From Beta vulgaris subsp. vulgaris (Eukaryota; Streptophyta; Magnoliopsida; Caryophyllales; Amaranthaceae): a stretch of DNA of 64,000 bases. The notes under the pieces were generated by a model. That model did not search any database and was not told the DNA's origin. It saw nothing but the letters and a program-made list of their open reading frames with translations. The position numbers were made by a program, and so were the translations under genes. The stretch lies in the NCBI RefSeq assembly GCF_026745355.1, contig NC_079209.1, forward strand, positions 15,427,894 through 15,491,893. Reading direction: 5' to 3'. Below, in pieces: positions 45,600 to 57,484 of the stretch; the first letter of the stretch is position 1; every line of letters begins with the position of its first letter.

Positions 45600-46860
45600 T
45601 TATAGCCCTTTGTAGAAGAACTATAGCCAATAAAAATACATTTTTTACTTTTATCATCAAGCTTCTTTCTCCTTTGATCTGGAACGTGTGCATAAGCAAC
45701 ACAACCAAAAACTTGCAAATGGGATACATCCGGCTTATTTCCACTCCAAGCTTCTTCAGGGGTCACTCCACGAACACTCTTCGTGGGACATATGTTTAAT
45801 AAATATGCAGCGCAACATACAGCTTCAGCCCATCAAGGCTTTGGCAAAGATTTTGCTTTTAGCATGCTTCTTGCCATCTCAAAAATCGTTCTATTTTTCC
45901 TTTCAGCTACACCATTTTGTTGTGGTGTGTAGCTAGCTGTAAGTTGTCGGTGAATGCCTTCCTTTTTACAATAATTGGAGAATTTATCAGATGTAAATTC
46001 TCCACCTCTGTCTGATCTCAATGTCTTAATAGGAACTCCACTTTGCTTTTCAACAAATGCTTTGAAGTCTTTGAATTTCTCAAAAGCTTCAGATTTTTTC
46101 TTCAAAAAGTAAATCCAATTCTTTCTACTAAAATCATCGACGAAAAGTAAAAAATACCTCTTCTTGTCGACAGATTCTACCTCAACTGGTCCACATATAT
46201 CGGTATGGACTAACTCCGATTGCTTAATAGCACGTCTCGATTTTCCAAAAGGAAAAGGTTCTCGATGATGCTTTCCGAGAACACAACCTTCACAAAGGTT
46301 GCTTGGAGTATCGATTAGAGGTAAACCAGTCACCATTTCCTTTTCGGCTAATAATTTCAAGCCCCGGAAGTTTAGATGACCATAACGCAAATGCCATAAC
46401 CAATTATGGTCTTTCATCATTGCCTGTAAACTCATAGCAATTTTGGGTTGGAGAGATAAAGGAAACATTCGATTCTTTGTCATTTTCACCTGAGTAATAA
46501 GCTTATAATTTTTATCTCTAATCTCACAGACTCCATTGGTGATGCAAATTTTGTGACCCTTTTCTGAAAGTTGTCCTAAGCTTAACAAATTCCAGAAAAT
46601 TCCAAGAACATAAAACACATCAGCAATAGTAACACTTGTTCCATCTTTAGATCGAATGTTGATGTTACCTTTTCCCTCAACGGAAACTTTGCTCTTATTT
46701 CCAAAGCTAACTTCTCCTCGGACAGATTCATCCAAATAGGAGAACAACTGCTTCTTACTTGTCATATGATTGCTACAACCCATGTCTAGATACCATATGT
46801 CATTTGATTCAAAATCTCCACCTTCTTTGCAGGCCAACACCAAATTTTCTTCCACCTCAG
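45600..46860 (-). pseudogene. Copia element 2 protease, pre-integrase and integrase
   Basis: From the right: the protease motif changed to [12 protein letters not shown] (normally DSG); pre-integrase [16 protein letters not shown] and [16 protein letters not shown]; integrase [43 protein letters not shown] and [17 protein letters not shown] stop and frameshift near 45835 separate the end (TPEEAWSGNKPDVSHLQVFGC, IFIGYSSSTKGY), where the solo LTR cuts in. The Ser-to-Met change in the protease motif alone would disable maturation. Confidence 0.92.
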
Positions 46861-47785
46861 CAACATTGGCTCGTTCAGATTGATTATGTAAGTTGGTTCG
46901 GCATTCTGGTGCATAGTGTCCGAACCGTTCACACCTGTGACATTGAACCTTTGATTTATCTTGACGTGCGAGGGGAGTCCTTTTTTTATCTCCACTGGGC
47001 TTGTTTCCCTGAAATTTGTCTTTATTGTAAGAAGAAAAATTACCACTTCTTCCTCGACCACGACCTCCGTCTCTACCTCGATTGCGTTAGTAGCCACCAC
47101 GATTTGTGACATTTGCTCTACTCTGCAAAGCCTGTTCTGAGTTAGAACTTTTACCTCGTTGTCTCATCCTTTGCTCATGTGATGTCAACGAGCTCAACAA
47201 CCTTTCAATAGACAATTTTGACAAATTGTGTGCTTCTTCGATAGCGGAAACGATACCATCAAAATCACTATTTAGTGATCGTATGACTTTTTGCACAACT
47301 CTCTCATCTTCAATATTTTCTCCGTTAATTTTAATTTGATTAACAATTAATTGTACACGGTCAAAGTAGGCGGAAATTGATTCTGAATCATCCATGCATA
47401 GTGACTCGAATTCCCCTCGTAATGTTTGCAAACGTATCTGCTTGACACGTTCATCTCCTTTGTAGGAACTCCGTAGAATTTCCCACGCTTCATGCGATGT
47501 TTCTACCATAGATATTTTTATAAATACGGGCTCCTCCACTGCTTGGAAAATATGATACAACGCCTTTTGATCTTTTCGGCGTGTTTCCAATAAGGTATTC
47601 TTGGCGTCCTGACTAAGAGCCGCATAAGCGGTTGCCTCAGTAACATTTGTAAAGCCATTCTCCACACTACTCCACATGTCTTGAGAACGAAAAAATACCT
47701 TTAATTGGATTGACCAATTATCATAATTTTTTCCGTTCAACTTAGGGAGTTGAACTTGCATTGTGTTATTTTTTGCTGCTGCCAT
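46861..47785 (-). pseudogene. Copia element 2 gag
   Basis: The start is ATG 47785 (MAAAKNNTMQVQLPKLNGKN), following a 43-nt leader. The gag helices are followed by SSYKGDERVKQIRLQTLRGE, SISAYFDRVQLIVNQI and a basic Arg/Gly-rich part. An in-frame TAG near 47087 interrupts the chain before the CCHC knuckle ([14 protein letters not shown]) near 46930. Confidence 0.92.
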
Positions 47786-47810
47786 TAAATAACTAACTTG
47801 CAAATTATAA

Positions 47811-47828
47811 ACTGGCTCTGGTGCCAAA
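47811..47828 (-). promoter_or_regulatory. Primer-binding site of copia element 2
   Basis: On the minus strand the 5' LTR is followed by tttggcaccagagccagt. The tggcaccagagc part matches 10 of 12 bases of the usual initiator-tRNA-Met site tggtatcagagc. This contrasts with the other full copia element, which lacks any such site. Confidence 0.75.
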
Positions 47829-48122
47829 TGTAGGAGCAAGAATTTGCTAATTCTCACAAACTAAAATTATATAGAAATGGAGAAGATTATGCTATGGTCC
47901 CAGGAAGATATCTTATTATTTTCTCACACTTTTTATTACAATGAAAAATGACAGTATTTATAGTTTACAGAACTAATATTAACCGTACACTTTCTTTAGT
48001 TAATTCTAAATCTTTTATGGTTGTTTAAATTCAGAAAAGTTACAACCACCCTTCTATTAAAAGTTAATAACACATTATTGTAAACTCTCTAAATATAGCT
48101 ATTCTAAGTTTGATTTTCATCA
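47829..48122 (-). repeat. 5' LTR of copia element 2
   Basis: On the minus strand it starts TGATGAAAATC and ends CTTGCTCCTACA; gtatc follows at 48123-48127. Uninterrupted copy of the LTR that the MULE entered at the other end. Confidence 0.93.
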
Positions 48123-48189
48123 GTATCGAACTCCTGACTTCAGGGGCCAAGGGGGAGCGCTCTACTCACTTGAGCTAACTCCTATTCTT

Positions 48190-48375
48190 CGTTTTTTTGT
48201 GATGTCCCTTGTTAGTTGACCCAATTTCTTTATTAGGACCACTAGTTTTCTATCACACATACATTCAACTTTAGTATAAAATAATAGATTATTTTTCTTT
48301 TTAAGTTTCATAACATTGTTTCTCCTAAAAGTTTGTGCAAAAGAAATGAACCAACTAATAAAGACCGAAAGGTGT
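48190..48375. repeat. Stowaway-like MITE, degenerate copy
   Basis: Shares gtgatgtcccttgttagttg, catcacacatacattcaact and the tctcctaaaa/tgtgcaaaag tracts with the better preserved MITE at 51960-52192. Terminal ctccctccg motifs are eroded here. Confidence 0.65.
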
Positions 48376-48881
48376 GTTTAGGAAAGGGTACCAGAATCAA
48401 GTATAGTTGATTCCTTTATTATTTGTTACAACATTTTAATTGTTCCCTCTACTCTTGATACTTATCAATTTTCAAGGTTTCACTTACCTTTTCTCTATTT
48501 ATAGTCAACTTGATTAATTATTAACCAGCACTTAAACCACCACAACCGCCACTTCTCAAAAACGGAAAAAAAAAATTAGAGTATGAAAACTGAAAAGAAT
48601 TACCTTTTCTTATCCTTAATTACTTCAGATGGTCAAATTCGACCATGCTACCTTCAAATCTGAAGTACTAATGGTCGAGTTTGACGTTTCAAACCTCAAA
48701 TTTTAGCTTTCATGTGTTGGAGAAGGAAATGAGAAAAGGGACATGACAAGAGGGGAGGTGGCGGCAACACAAAGGGGGGAAGCGGCAGCAACACCAAAGG
48801 GGGGAGGCAGTGGTAGCAAAGGGGAAAGGGTGGCGCAACTAGGGGAAGGTGGCAGCGAGGTTGTGGCTCCCAAGTGGGTAC
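48376..48881. other. Gene-free, includes a G/A-rich stretch
   Basis: 48720-48870 is purine-rich with ggcggcaacac and gggggagg units. ORFs on both strands here have simple composition and no family resemblance. Confidence 0.5.
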
Positions 48882-49535
48882 CTCGCTCAAAGATGACCTC
48901 CTCAAGTCACATGGAGATTATTAGCCTCTACCCGGGGTCGAGTCTCGGCATGAGACCCCCTCGAAATCAGGGGTCATTCACTCTGCTTAGCTCAAAAAGT
49001 TTAGTATCAAATAAAAGGAATCACTCGACCCCGGAGTGACTTCCTTACTCATAAATGGCCTCCTTAGGTAACATGAGGCTTGTTAGCCCCTACCATGAGT
49101 CGAGTCTTGGCTCCATACCCCCTCGGAATTAGGGTATATCATCTTCTAATTAGCTTAAACGGCTAAGTAATAGGCAAAAGGTATCACTCAACCCCCGAGT
49201 GATTTCCTTACTCAAAGATGACCTCAAGATGCATGGGGCTTATTATCCCCTATGTTGAGCCGAATCTTAACACAAAACCTCCTCATAATTTGGAGTAACT
49301 TTTCCCTACTGATGAAGTTAAAAACGTCAAACATGGGAATCTTCGCAGTTACGAGTAGATTCCTTTCTCAGAAGAGATTTGCTCAAGAGTAATTATGCCT
49401 TGTCTGCTTGACTTAAAACACAAATACCAAATGCCCCACTATACTCGGCCCCTAAATGGCTTCCGCGTCTTTGATAATGATAACTTCAGTAAAAGGTTGA
49501 GCCTGCCCGTAATCAAAAATCCTTTTGGTGGTACA
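48882..49535 (+). repeat. Diverged tandem repeat, ~163-bp unit, about four copies
   Basis: Units start near 48882, 49044, 49207 and 49373 (spacing 162, 163, 166). Each opens with cttactcaaagatgacctc or a variant, then an acatgaggcttattagcccc-like part, a gtcgagtctcgg part, cataccccctcg, and ends ctcgaccccggagtgacttc or a variant. Divergence grows toward the right. Not coding. Confidence 0.75.
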
Positions 49536-49910
49536 GGGAAGCTCTTAGCCCCCTACCAAATAAAAGCGTCGTCTCGGATTTGAGTAGGATATCGCAATGG
49601 AATCCTCTATTAGATTCCCCTAAATGTTTGGCATTTGGTGGGGCTCCCTTCTCTCCCGATCATTCAGCGTGGGGGTAATTGTTTGGGCCCACGAACGATT
49701 GTAGGGGACCACAAAGCGATCAATCTGTTCAATCAAGAAAAGGTCCACATGTTCAGGATACACAAATCACATTACCTAGAAAGGGATGCATCTCCCTCAA
49801 AGGATAGGATGTTCCCCTTTTAGGTTTTCTTGTGTAGAATTCCTGGACATTATAAAAGATATCAGTGTCATCAATGAACAGATATTGAATTCTCAACCAC
49901 AAAAGTCATA
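49536..49910. other. Gene-free spacer
   Basis: Contains no recognised gene; parts resemble further eroded copies of the preceding tandem repeat (cagggaagctcttagccccc near 49535). Confidence 0.45.
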
Positions 49911-49915
49911 GCATT

Positions 49916-52673
49916 TGTAACAACCCTGAATTTCCAATACTTCTAAAAACAACTTAATATAAATAAACTCGAAAATATAAAGGTGTTACGCTGCGATAAT
50001 TATTGATAATAACTGCAAGGCTAATGGTTCTAATAAAACAATAACAATAAGTTTTAACTAATTATTACAGACCAACTAAATAGAATGTAAAATTAATTAT
50101 TACAAACCAGAACATAAATCTTATATAAATAAATAACACGGAAGTCTTTTTAAAGTCCTATTAAATCAAAAGGATCCAACCACTCTTTAACCAACTGGAG
50201 CTAACTATCTTCAAGTCCCTGCACATTAAACACTGTATATCAGCCAAAGGCTGAGCAAGATTTAATACTGTAATAAAACAAAACTATTCAATATGCCGGT
50301 AAGATATATAGGAATATCTTACAAATTCATTTAAAAGTGTACAGATATATATATAAAATATATTAACTTTCTAAAACCTCAAATCAATCTTTCTTTCTGA
50401 ACTATTCTGTAAAACTTTCAAATATAACCTTTCGTAATCTGTGAGTAGGAAGTATAAAAATCTAATGATCTAGCTAGGCTCACTAGACAAAATAAACACC
50501 AAAGTCCCTAGTATGCATACTCCTAACTTGATAACGTACCAAGAAGGAAGATGAATGACAAGAGTATTGATCAACATACTCCGAACTACTAAAATATATT
50601 GTTGAGACACTGTTAACTCAACATACTTTCAAACTCGGAGAATACTGCTTACCGGCAACCCCATAATAAAACTCTATAAACCCTCATAAGGGTGAGTAAC
50701 TTCCTCCTTTCAAAATATCATCTTGGTATCATAGAGGAACTTCCTCCTTCCAATATAAATCTCATAAACATATCTCAACTCTTTCAATAAAAATATCGAG
50801 AACAATCTAAATCTCAAATTATAAACTTCATAAAACAATCTCGTTGTTAAAATAAATTTCTAAGCAATGTAAATTAATTTCTAAACTCATCTGTACAAGC
50901 ACAGTAAGAAATCTTACCTTAGTAGCAATCACAGTCAAAAAGGTTCCTCTACGAACTCGCAATCTACAATATAATAATATAGTATAAGTCACTCGACTAT
51001 ACTTCACACAATTCCTCTAACGATAGCACAACCTAGTTGATAAACTTTCATTAACTTAGAAACAACTCAACTCGTCTCAATACAAGAAGTCACAATTTGA
51101 AGTTCGTAGATTAAAGGTCAAAAGAAGTAATATGAACAAACTGATTAAAACTTGAATAGTCAACTAATAAGGATGGGATTGACTCTCATACTAAAAGTCC
51201 ATAACCAATAATTTCAGTATAAGTAGTAGTAATTGTTTTTTTTTTTCTCTCTTGTTTGTAAAGGAAGTAAAAAGCAGCTAGCACTAAACTGTTGACTCAT
51301 CAAGTTATATATCTTGAATTTAGTAAGCTGATTTTCAAGATAATATGAGCTCCACAACCATACCATTATAGTCTAAAGTTTAGATAAACATAACATTCCA
51401 CCCTACGGCAATATCTCAATGAAGCCATCAAATAAGTAAGGTAATTTGATTATATCACGAAAGAAATATCTTTGCTTGTTTCACTTGTTTAAAACAAATG
51501 CTAAGTCATAACTACTCACAAATATAGCACAAATAATTATAAATCCATACTTATCTATAACATCACACTAATACTTCAAATTAGCCAACTAACCAACAAT
51601 CCTCACACAAATAATTTTAGAGTAACTCTTAATACTAATGTTTGGTATAATTTAAACTCGAAAACATGATAATCAAATCGAAATAAACATCATGCACATA
51701 TCAATTATACAAATTTGGTCTAACATAAATTTTCCCCAATTTAATTTACTCAAGAACCCTAATTTAACAATACCCAAACTTTGAAACTTAAACAAAATTG
51801 AAATTCGAAATTGAAACTAAAAGTTACAACTTATTGAATAGAAAAATGAAATTACTCAAGAAAAGACTCAAAAGTCACCCCTTTGATCTGATTTTCGCCC
51901 CAAAAACGTTCACTAGAAAAGCCAAATTTTCCTTCTTTGAAATACCCATAAACTCAAGTACTCCCTCCGTCCTCTATTAGTTTACCCGTATTTCTTTTAA
52001 GGGTGTCCCTTATTAGTTTACCCCTTTCTTTTGTTACTGTTTTTGAAATCGGACCACTAACTTTTCATCACACATACATTCAACTTTAATATAAAATAAT
52101 AATTTTTCTTTCTTTCTATGACCCACAACATTATTTCTCCTAAAACTCTGTGCAAAAGAAAGGGGTAAACTAATAGAGAACGGAGGGAATAATATAAAAG
52201 ATAGATGAGAGGAAGGTTTGAATTGTGATAAAGTTGAACAAAATTTATAAAATTAGGGTGTTGGATCAAGAATTATAGGAAAATAAATGGAGAAGAAGGT
52301 GAATAGTGCGACGAACAAACTGGCTGGAAATCTTTGTTTTGTTTTGTTTTGTTTTGGTTGGGAATTAGTCTCCCGTAAAGCCTTTTGTTTCTTTCTTTTC
52401 TTTTTTCTTTTTTTTTTGTTTTCTTTCTTTTTGCTTTCTTTTACTTTTTTTTTTTCTTTTCCTTTACTTTTCTTTTATAACTTGGTTTAGCTAACTTAAT
52501 GGTACTTAACCTAGTCAAATTAGGAATAGGTTTTGGGCTATTTCTAAGATAAAGTCAAAGGGTAGGAAAATTAATAAAAATAATATTTTAAATAATTTTC
52601 TTAAAATAATTTAACGTACATAAATACTAACCTACGTAAATACTAACCTTGTATAAAGATACGGGGTGTTACA
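49916..52673 (-). mobile_element. Second solo LTR, 2.76 kb, gypsy-like
   Basis: Plus-strand ends TGTAACAACCC and GGGGTGTTACA, with flanks gcatt (49911-49915) and gcatc (52674-52678), one mismatch. No pol sequence inside. Read on the minus strand it starts TGTAACACCCCG, like the ends of the 43-kb solo LTR, so both probably belong to related gypsy families. A pyrimidine-rich tract (52330-52480) and a nested MITE lie near its minus-strand start. Confidence 0.7.
51960..52192. mobile_element. Stowaway-like MITE nested in the solo LTR
   Basis: Ends ctccctccgtcctctattag and the inverse ctaatagagaacggagggaa, flanked by TA. About 230 bp, AT-rich and non-coding. Good copy of the family that is eroded at 48190. 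Confidence 0.82.
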
Positions 52674-52687
52674 GCATCTCTCTTTAC

Positions 52688-53182
52688 TAGGGATGGCAAT
52701 GGGACGGGTCTGGGTCAGGTCCACCTGGACCTAGACCCATTTATTTTTCACAGACCCAGACCCGCCCCAGATTCGTTGGGTCTAGATTTTTCAGACCCAG
52801 ATCCGTTGGGTCTAGCGGGTCCATGGGTCCTTTTTAATTTTAAGTTTTCATCACATTTTTGAATATATGTAATTAAAAATTTCTGCCCTAATATATATAG
52901 GTTCTTGTATCCATGGTTAAAGCATTCTCTAAACGAAATTTTAAGAATTAACTCTTAGTGGAGTTAAAACACTAACGAGTTCACAAAATCACAACTCATA
53001 AAACTTTAGAGTTTAGGTATAAAAAAATTTCTAACATGTAAATGGGTCTGCGTGGCAGGTCTGGGTCTAGCATATGTGGACCCTGACCCAGACCCGACAC
53101 ATGCTCTTCGGGACCCAGACCCTTATAAATGGGTTGGGTCCTAGCGGGTCTGTATAGGGTCCCGGACCCATTGCCATCCCTA
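52688..53182. mobile_element. TIR element with tagggatggcaatggg ends
   Basis: The left end tagggatggcaatgggac and the right end, inverted, tagggatggcaatgggtc share 16 bases. Both continue into gggtctgggtc-like repeats. Six bases, ctttac, are repeated at 52682-52687 and 53183-53188. It has no ORF. The superfamily is uncertain; such ends occur in hAT-like elements but the visible duplication is only 6 bp. Confidence 0.72.
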
Positions 53183-53218
53183 CTTTACCTTTATTGACTC
53201 TCTCTCTCTACCTCTTTC

Positions 53219-55880
53219 CACTAGTAGAATAATATCATTGTGATGCAGTTATTAAAGGGCCTATTACTCTGGATTTAGCCGCACTGCAAATAAGGGCGCA
53301 GCAATAAGTAATTCCTATTGTTGGGTTTTTAACCGCAGTAATACAATAACATATTGCTGCGGAATCTAAACAAAATGGTAGCAATGGGTTTTTTTAAAAT
53401 AAAAAATGTTGGTCGCTGCGATTTTGTGAAGAAACCGCAACAATAGGTTGCTCTATTGTTGCTATTGCTGTAATTTATGAAGAAATCACAGCAATAGGTT
53501 GCTCTATTGCTGTGATTTCTTCCCACAATCGCAGCAATAGACCCGCATTGTTTAAAAAAAAAAAAATATAGGTTGTTGGCAGCAGCATGCCAGCAGGCAG
53601 CAAGCAGTATCCAGCAACTGTAATATTTTCTATATAAATTTCGACAAAGCTCCGTTTTTGTAAATTGAATAAACCCTATCATTGGAAAGCAAACTGTACA
53701 AAAGTACATCCAACATCCAAACTTCATCCAACATCCAAAATTCATCCAACATCCATCATCGAATTTCATCCTAAACGCATCGATCTATCATTCAGCATCC
53801 ATCTCCAACAACTAACATCCAACTTCTATAACAAACAACATTCATCCAACAACCAACTTTCCTCTAACATCCATCATCCAATATTCAAGTTCAATAAGAA
53901 ATAAATATGATTCAGTCCTACAAATATCATGCAAATCCAACATATATATCATCAAATCCAAGTCAATACCATGTTGGTTGATACAAGTTACATTAAGTTC
54001 GTTGTAAAAGATATATAAACAAAGCAAATTAACATAAACTCAAAGAAACTACGCAATGAGATAATCAATATAAGTATCTTGCCCACTAATTTTTCACCCA
54101 TTTGCTCTTTTGTGTAACGAGAAACCTGACAATAATTCACTAAAGTTAGTCTTGAATAGCTAAAAAATATATCAAATGAATTGTAAGTGAACAAAAACTT
54201 ACTTCATTGAGACCCTCTGAACCGGAATATAAAGTGAGTACGTCAAAAATGTTATGCATGACAAAAAAAACCGCACTCCTCGCCTACTTGTTGTTGTGGG
54301 AACTTTATCAAAAGTTTTAAAAAAATGAGAAAATTTATCATATAATGAGAATAACATATGTTTAATTGAATAATATAAGTCTATTATGCCTCAACACGCT
54401 TCCAAAGAATCCCGACAAACCTTGTTGTTGCTCAACCTAAACCTCCTAAAAGCACTACACAACACAACATCAAATGATTTAGATTTTTTGCGCCCTATAC
54501 TATAATTTCAATTCATTTAAGATATATCAAACCAACTTACGTCGTCATAGCCGGTTTAATATTTAACTTCCGCTCCTTGTTTTGGCTAACGGAATCAAAG
54601 ACATAAATCGTCCCTTCCATGGTACATATGACAAAGAACATCCAACGACGTCTATTACAAGATTGAATAACAAAAGTTACTATTAAATCACCACATCATG
54701 CAACAAACAACATTTTTAAAACTATTAATATAGAATATTACTCTTGAAAGATTGACGCGAATATGATACTAGCATTATCAATGATGGATCGAGTCAAAGC
54801 ACACTGAATGTAAATCGTCACATTCTCCAATGCATTCACATCCACGGTACTCTCCGGATACATCCAACAAATGACGAACAGCATCCCCAAATGCTATCAA
54901 GTCAGTCGATGATGCCCTATAAAAAGTAGATAAAAATATCAAATTTATGTGCAAAATACAACTATCATACAATCAATATAAAAAATCATACTTTGATGCT
55001 TTATTACCTCATGTACACTTGGATAATAGAAACATTAAGCATCTCCCCTTATAAGAACTGAGCAACATCCTCCCTGGTTAGATATGCGGTGGAATCTGCT
55101 AGATAATGGAACAATTAGCTCGGCAAGGTAACACCAATGGTATCATCTTTTGCGACGGCAAGGGCAATCATATCTATTAACTCCCTACAATCTTCAGTAA
55201 ATTCCAAGAATGAGATATCTTGGACAACGAGACTATAACGAGTAGTCGAACCGATACACTTTTGATTTTTAGGTGTCGATGTGACCTAACAATTATTTTT
55301 GAGAACTCACATAAGATTATGTAATTTTTGAATTTGATGCTATTGTTTTTACTAAAATGGATAAGATTTGAACAACTACCTCATCACCTAACATTTGCAC
55401 TAAATCTTATGGTCATTGCACCCACGTACCCAAATCACTAGCTAGATCCACAATATCAAATGAGGGGACAGGGTCAGGTAGTTGCACATTAGCATACTTC
55501 TCTACATAACGATGACTTTTCAGTCAAAGGTGATCCTTCATCATAAGAGACCCATAAACTGTGGTGGTCTCATCAAAAGACCAGAATGCGCGGTTGCCAC
55601 TAGATAAATCTCTCCACTAGTTGGGTCAATCAAATACAATCGATCGACATGGAGTTTCGATCGGCCTAACAATAAAGTAAGTTGTTGTAATTATATTAGC
55701 AAATAACAATTTGTATACGGTGCACATGTATATATGATAAATATATATATCTTCAACTCATGAAACGGCGTGTCGAAAAAGCCAGATCGTGGAGCAGATG
55801 ATGGAACAAATGGTGGAGTAGATAGTGAAAGAACGGGTGATAGGTTGTCGTACACTTGTCAAAAATAATTCCTGACAAAC
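53219..55880 (-). mobile_element. Decayed CACTA element with Ulp1-like protease remnant
   Basis: Begins cactagtagaataatatcat at 53219. A subterminal region of gcagcaatag and tctattgctg motifs in both orientations (53280-53560) follows, a classic CACTA arrangement. On the minus strand, pieces of the CACTA-associated C48/Ulp1 protein are readable: LTREDVAQFL and LNVSIIQVYM near 55000-55090, RRWMFFVICTMEGTIYVFDS near 54580-54660 (HW is expected; the His is Arg here), and VGEECGFF near 54280 with the nucleophile Cys. Stops and shifts throughout. The opposite CACTA end was not found; the element may be truncated at the copia fragment near 55885. Confidence 0.72.
53280..53560. repeat. Subterminal repeats of the CACTA element
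   Basis: Short motifs gcagcaatag, ccgcaacaatag and their inverses occur at least six times. In this superfamily such motifs bind the element's TnpA-type protein. Confidence 0.65.
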
Positions 55881-55884
55881 CTTC

Positions 55885-56640
55885 TAACAACGCAAGAAGA
55901 CAAATGGGTAAATGCCATGAATGAAGAGTTTAAAGCTCTAGGATGCAACAATACTTCGACTCTCACTACTCTTCTACCTGGAAAGAAGGCAAGATGCTGC
56001 ACATGGCTCTTCAAGACCAAATTTCACCCAGATGGGTCAATTGACAAAGAAAGTATGTGAATGATCTGCTGAAAGAGTTCAATCTGACTAATGTCAAAGG
56101 TCTTAAGCTCCCTATAGATCCACATGTCAAGTTGCTTGCTGACTCAGGAGAACCCCTACCTGATCCGGTAAAATATCAACATCTCATTGACAAGTTGATA
56201 CACCTGACTATCACAAGACCAGACATAGCCTTCATAGTTCACACCCTCAGCTAGTTTATGCATAATCCTACCACCATTCATATGCAAGCTGCCAAATGTG
56301 TCCTACAAGATACTAGAAAAACTCCCTAGGTCAAGGTGTGCTCCTAGCATCTACCTCTGCAGATGTTCTCACTGCTTACTCAGATAGTGATTGGGCAGGA
56401 TGTCCACTCTCAAGGAAGTCCACTACTGGCTTCTGTATTCTCCTAGGCAAGTCTTCAATCTCATGGAAAACCAAAAGGCAAAATGTAGTTGCACGCTCAA
56501 CTGCTGAGGCTCAATATAGAACCATGGCTCTCACCACTTGTGAAGTTGTATGGCTAACTCATCTGCTTAGAGAACTTGGGCTTGAGCTCCCTAAACCTGT
56601 CATCCTCAGACCTCAAGTGTAATGATCAGGCAGCACTCTA
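55885..56640 (+). pseudogene. Copia fragment: RT start fused to RNase H
   Basis: Begins with the reverse-transcriptase opening (DKWVNAMNEEFKAL, LPGKKARCCTWLFKTKFHPDG), then jumps at about 56050 to the connection region (LPDPVKYQHLIDKLIHL, TITRPDIAF) and RNase H ([26 protein letters not shown]). The whole polymerase core, including YVDD, is deleted. It is related to the fragment at 1-2213. No LTRs. Confidence 0.9.
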
Positions 56641-57484
56641 CATTGTATGAGCAATCGACTTTGAGATTGCAACATTCTATGAAAAGGGTGCGCTGAATGC
56701 TCTTACCCTTTCCTATTCTTTCTATTTCACTCTTCAATATGTAATTGACTATCTTAATCATATTCTTTATTCCTTTCATAGTAAGCTATGAAAAGGTTCA
56801 ACAAATTTCAATAAGATTAAATGATTTCAAGAAATTCCGATAAATTGAGATAAATAACATTAAGATGAAGTGAACGCATCATAAACTATTTATCTCACTT
56901 TTTGATTGAGTAATGCCCACATGGATCATCTTCAAATTAGAGTTTCTAGCAAATAAAGGAGTTTAGAAAATCCCAGGTCTAAAACTATAGTATATTATTA
57001 CCATAATCTATCTGTTTTTCCAAGAAGAGTTATAAAAGTAGCTTCTTAAAGACTTGTACTAATATGTATTGATACGGTGATACCCTGCTTTCCTTGCCTC
57101 CCATGCCAAGAATCCAAAAGGACCAAAACTAACAGAATGGAAGAGAAACCCAAACTAGGAATAAAGTACAATTTGTGAGAACAAAAGAACCTTTTTTAGT
57201 GCCATCTTCTACAACAGCTAACAATCAAGCTTTTCCTTTCGTGTAAATTCTTACAGCTAATCTTTTCTCCCATATAACATCACATTTTGGGTTGATCACC
57301 AAGTATGCCTTAAAACTTTATTCTATATTCTCTACTTCTAAGAGACTCCCCTTTGTTCCCTGTTATAAATGCACAAATTTTGTTATTAATTAGCAACACT
57401 CAAACCCGTCCATCATTCTATTGTCCCTATCTGCAACCCGATTGCCATTTTGAAGAAAATATCCTCCTCATTTTGCCAGCAAAA
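56641..57484 (+). promoter_or_regulatory. Upstream region of the DUF1218 gene
   Basis: Gene-free. A gttataaatgc near 57361-57371 is a good TATA candidate about 120 bases before the ATG. Nothing else recognised. Confidence 0.4.

Larger units (their letters stand above)
35437..48122 (-). mobile_element. Copia element 2 (minus), with two nested insertions
   Basis: Both LTRs are 294 bp once the nested MULE is removed, and gtatc flanks the element at 35432-35436 and 48123-48127. The 5' LTR is at the right (47829-48122) and the coding order gag, protease, integrase, RT, RNase H runs leftward. Nested inside are a MULE at 35529-41216 in the 3' LTR and a solo LTR at 43087-45599 between integrase and RT. 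Without them the element would be about 4.5 kb. LTRs differ at about six positions. Confidence 0.93.

Noticed and set aside
48743..49039. 98-codon plus-strand ORF
   Set aside because: Spans a purine-rich stretch and the 163-bp tandem repeat; composition-driven.
53329..53769. Minus-strand 146-codon ORF with GCWMKFGCWM repeats
   Set aside because: Made by subterminal CACTA repeats and the catccaacatcc simple repeat.
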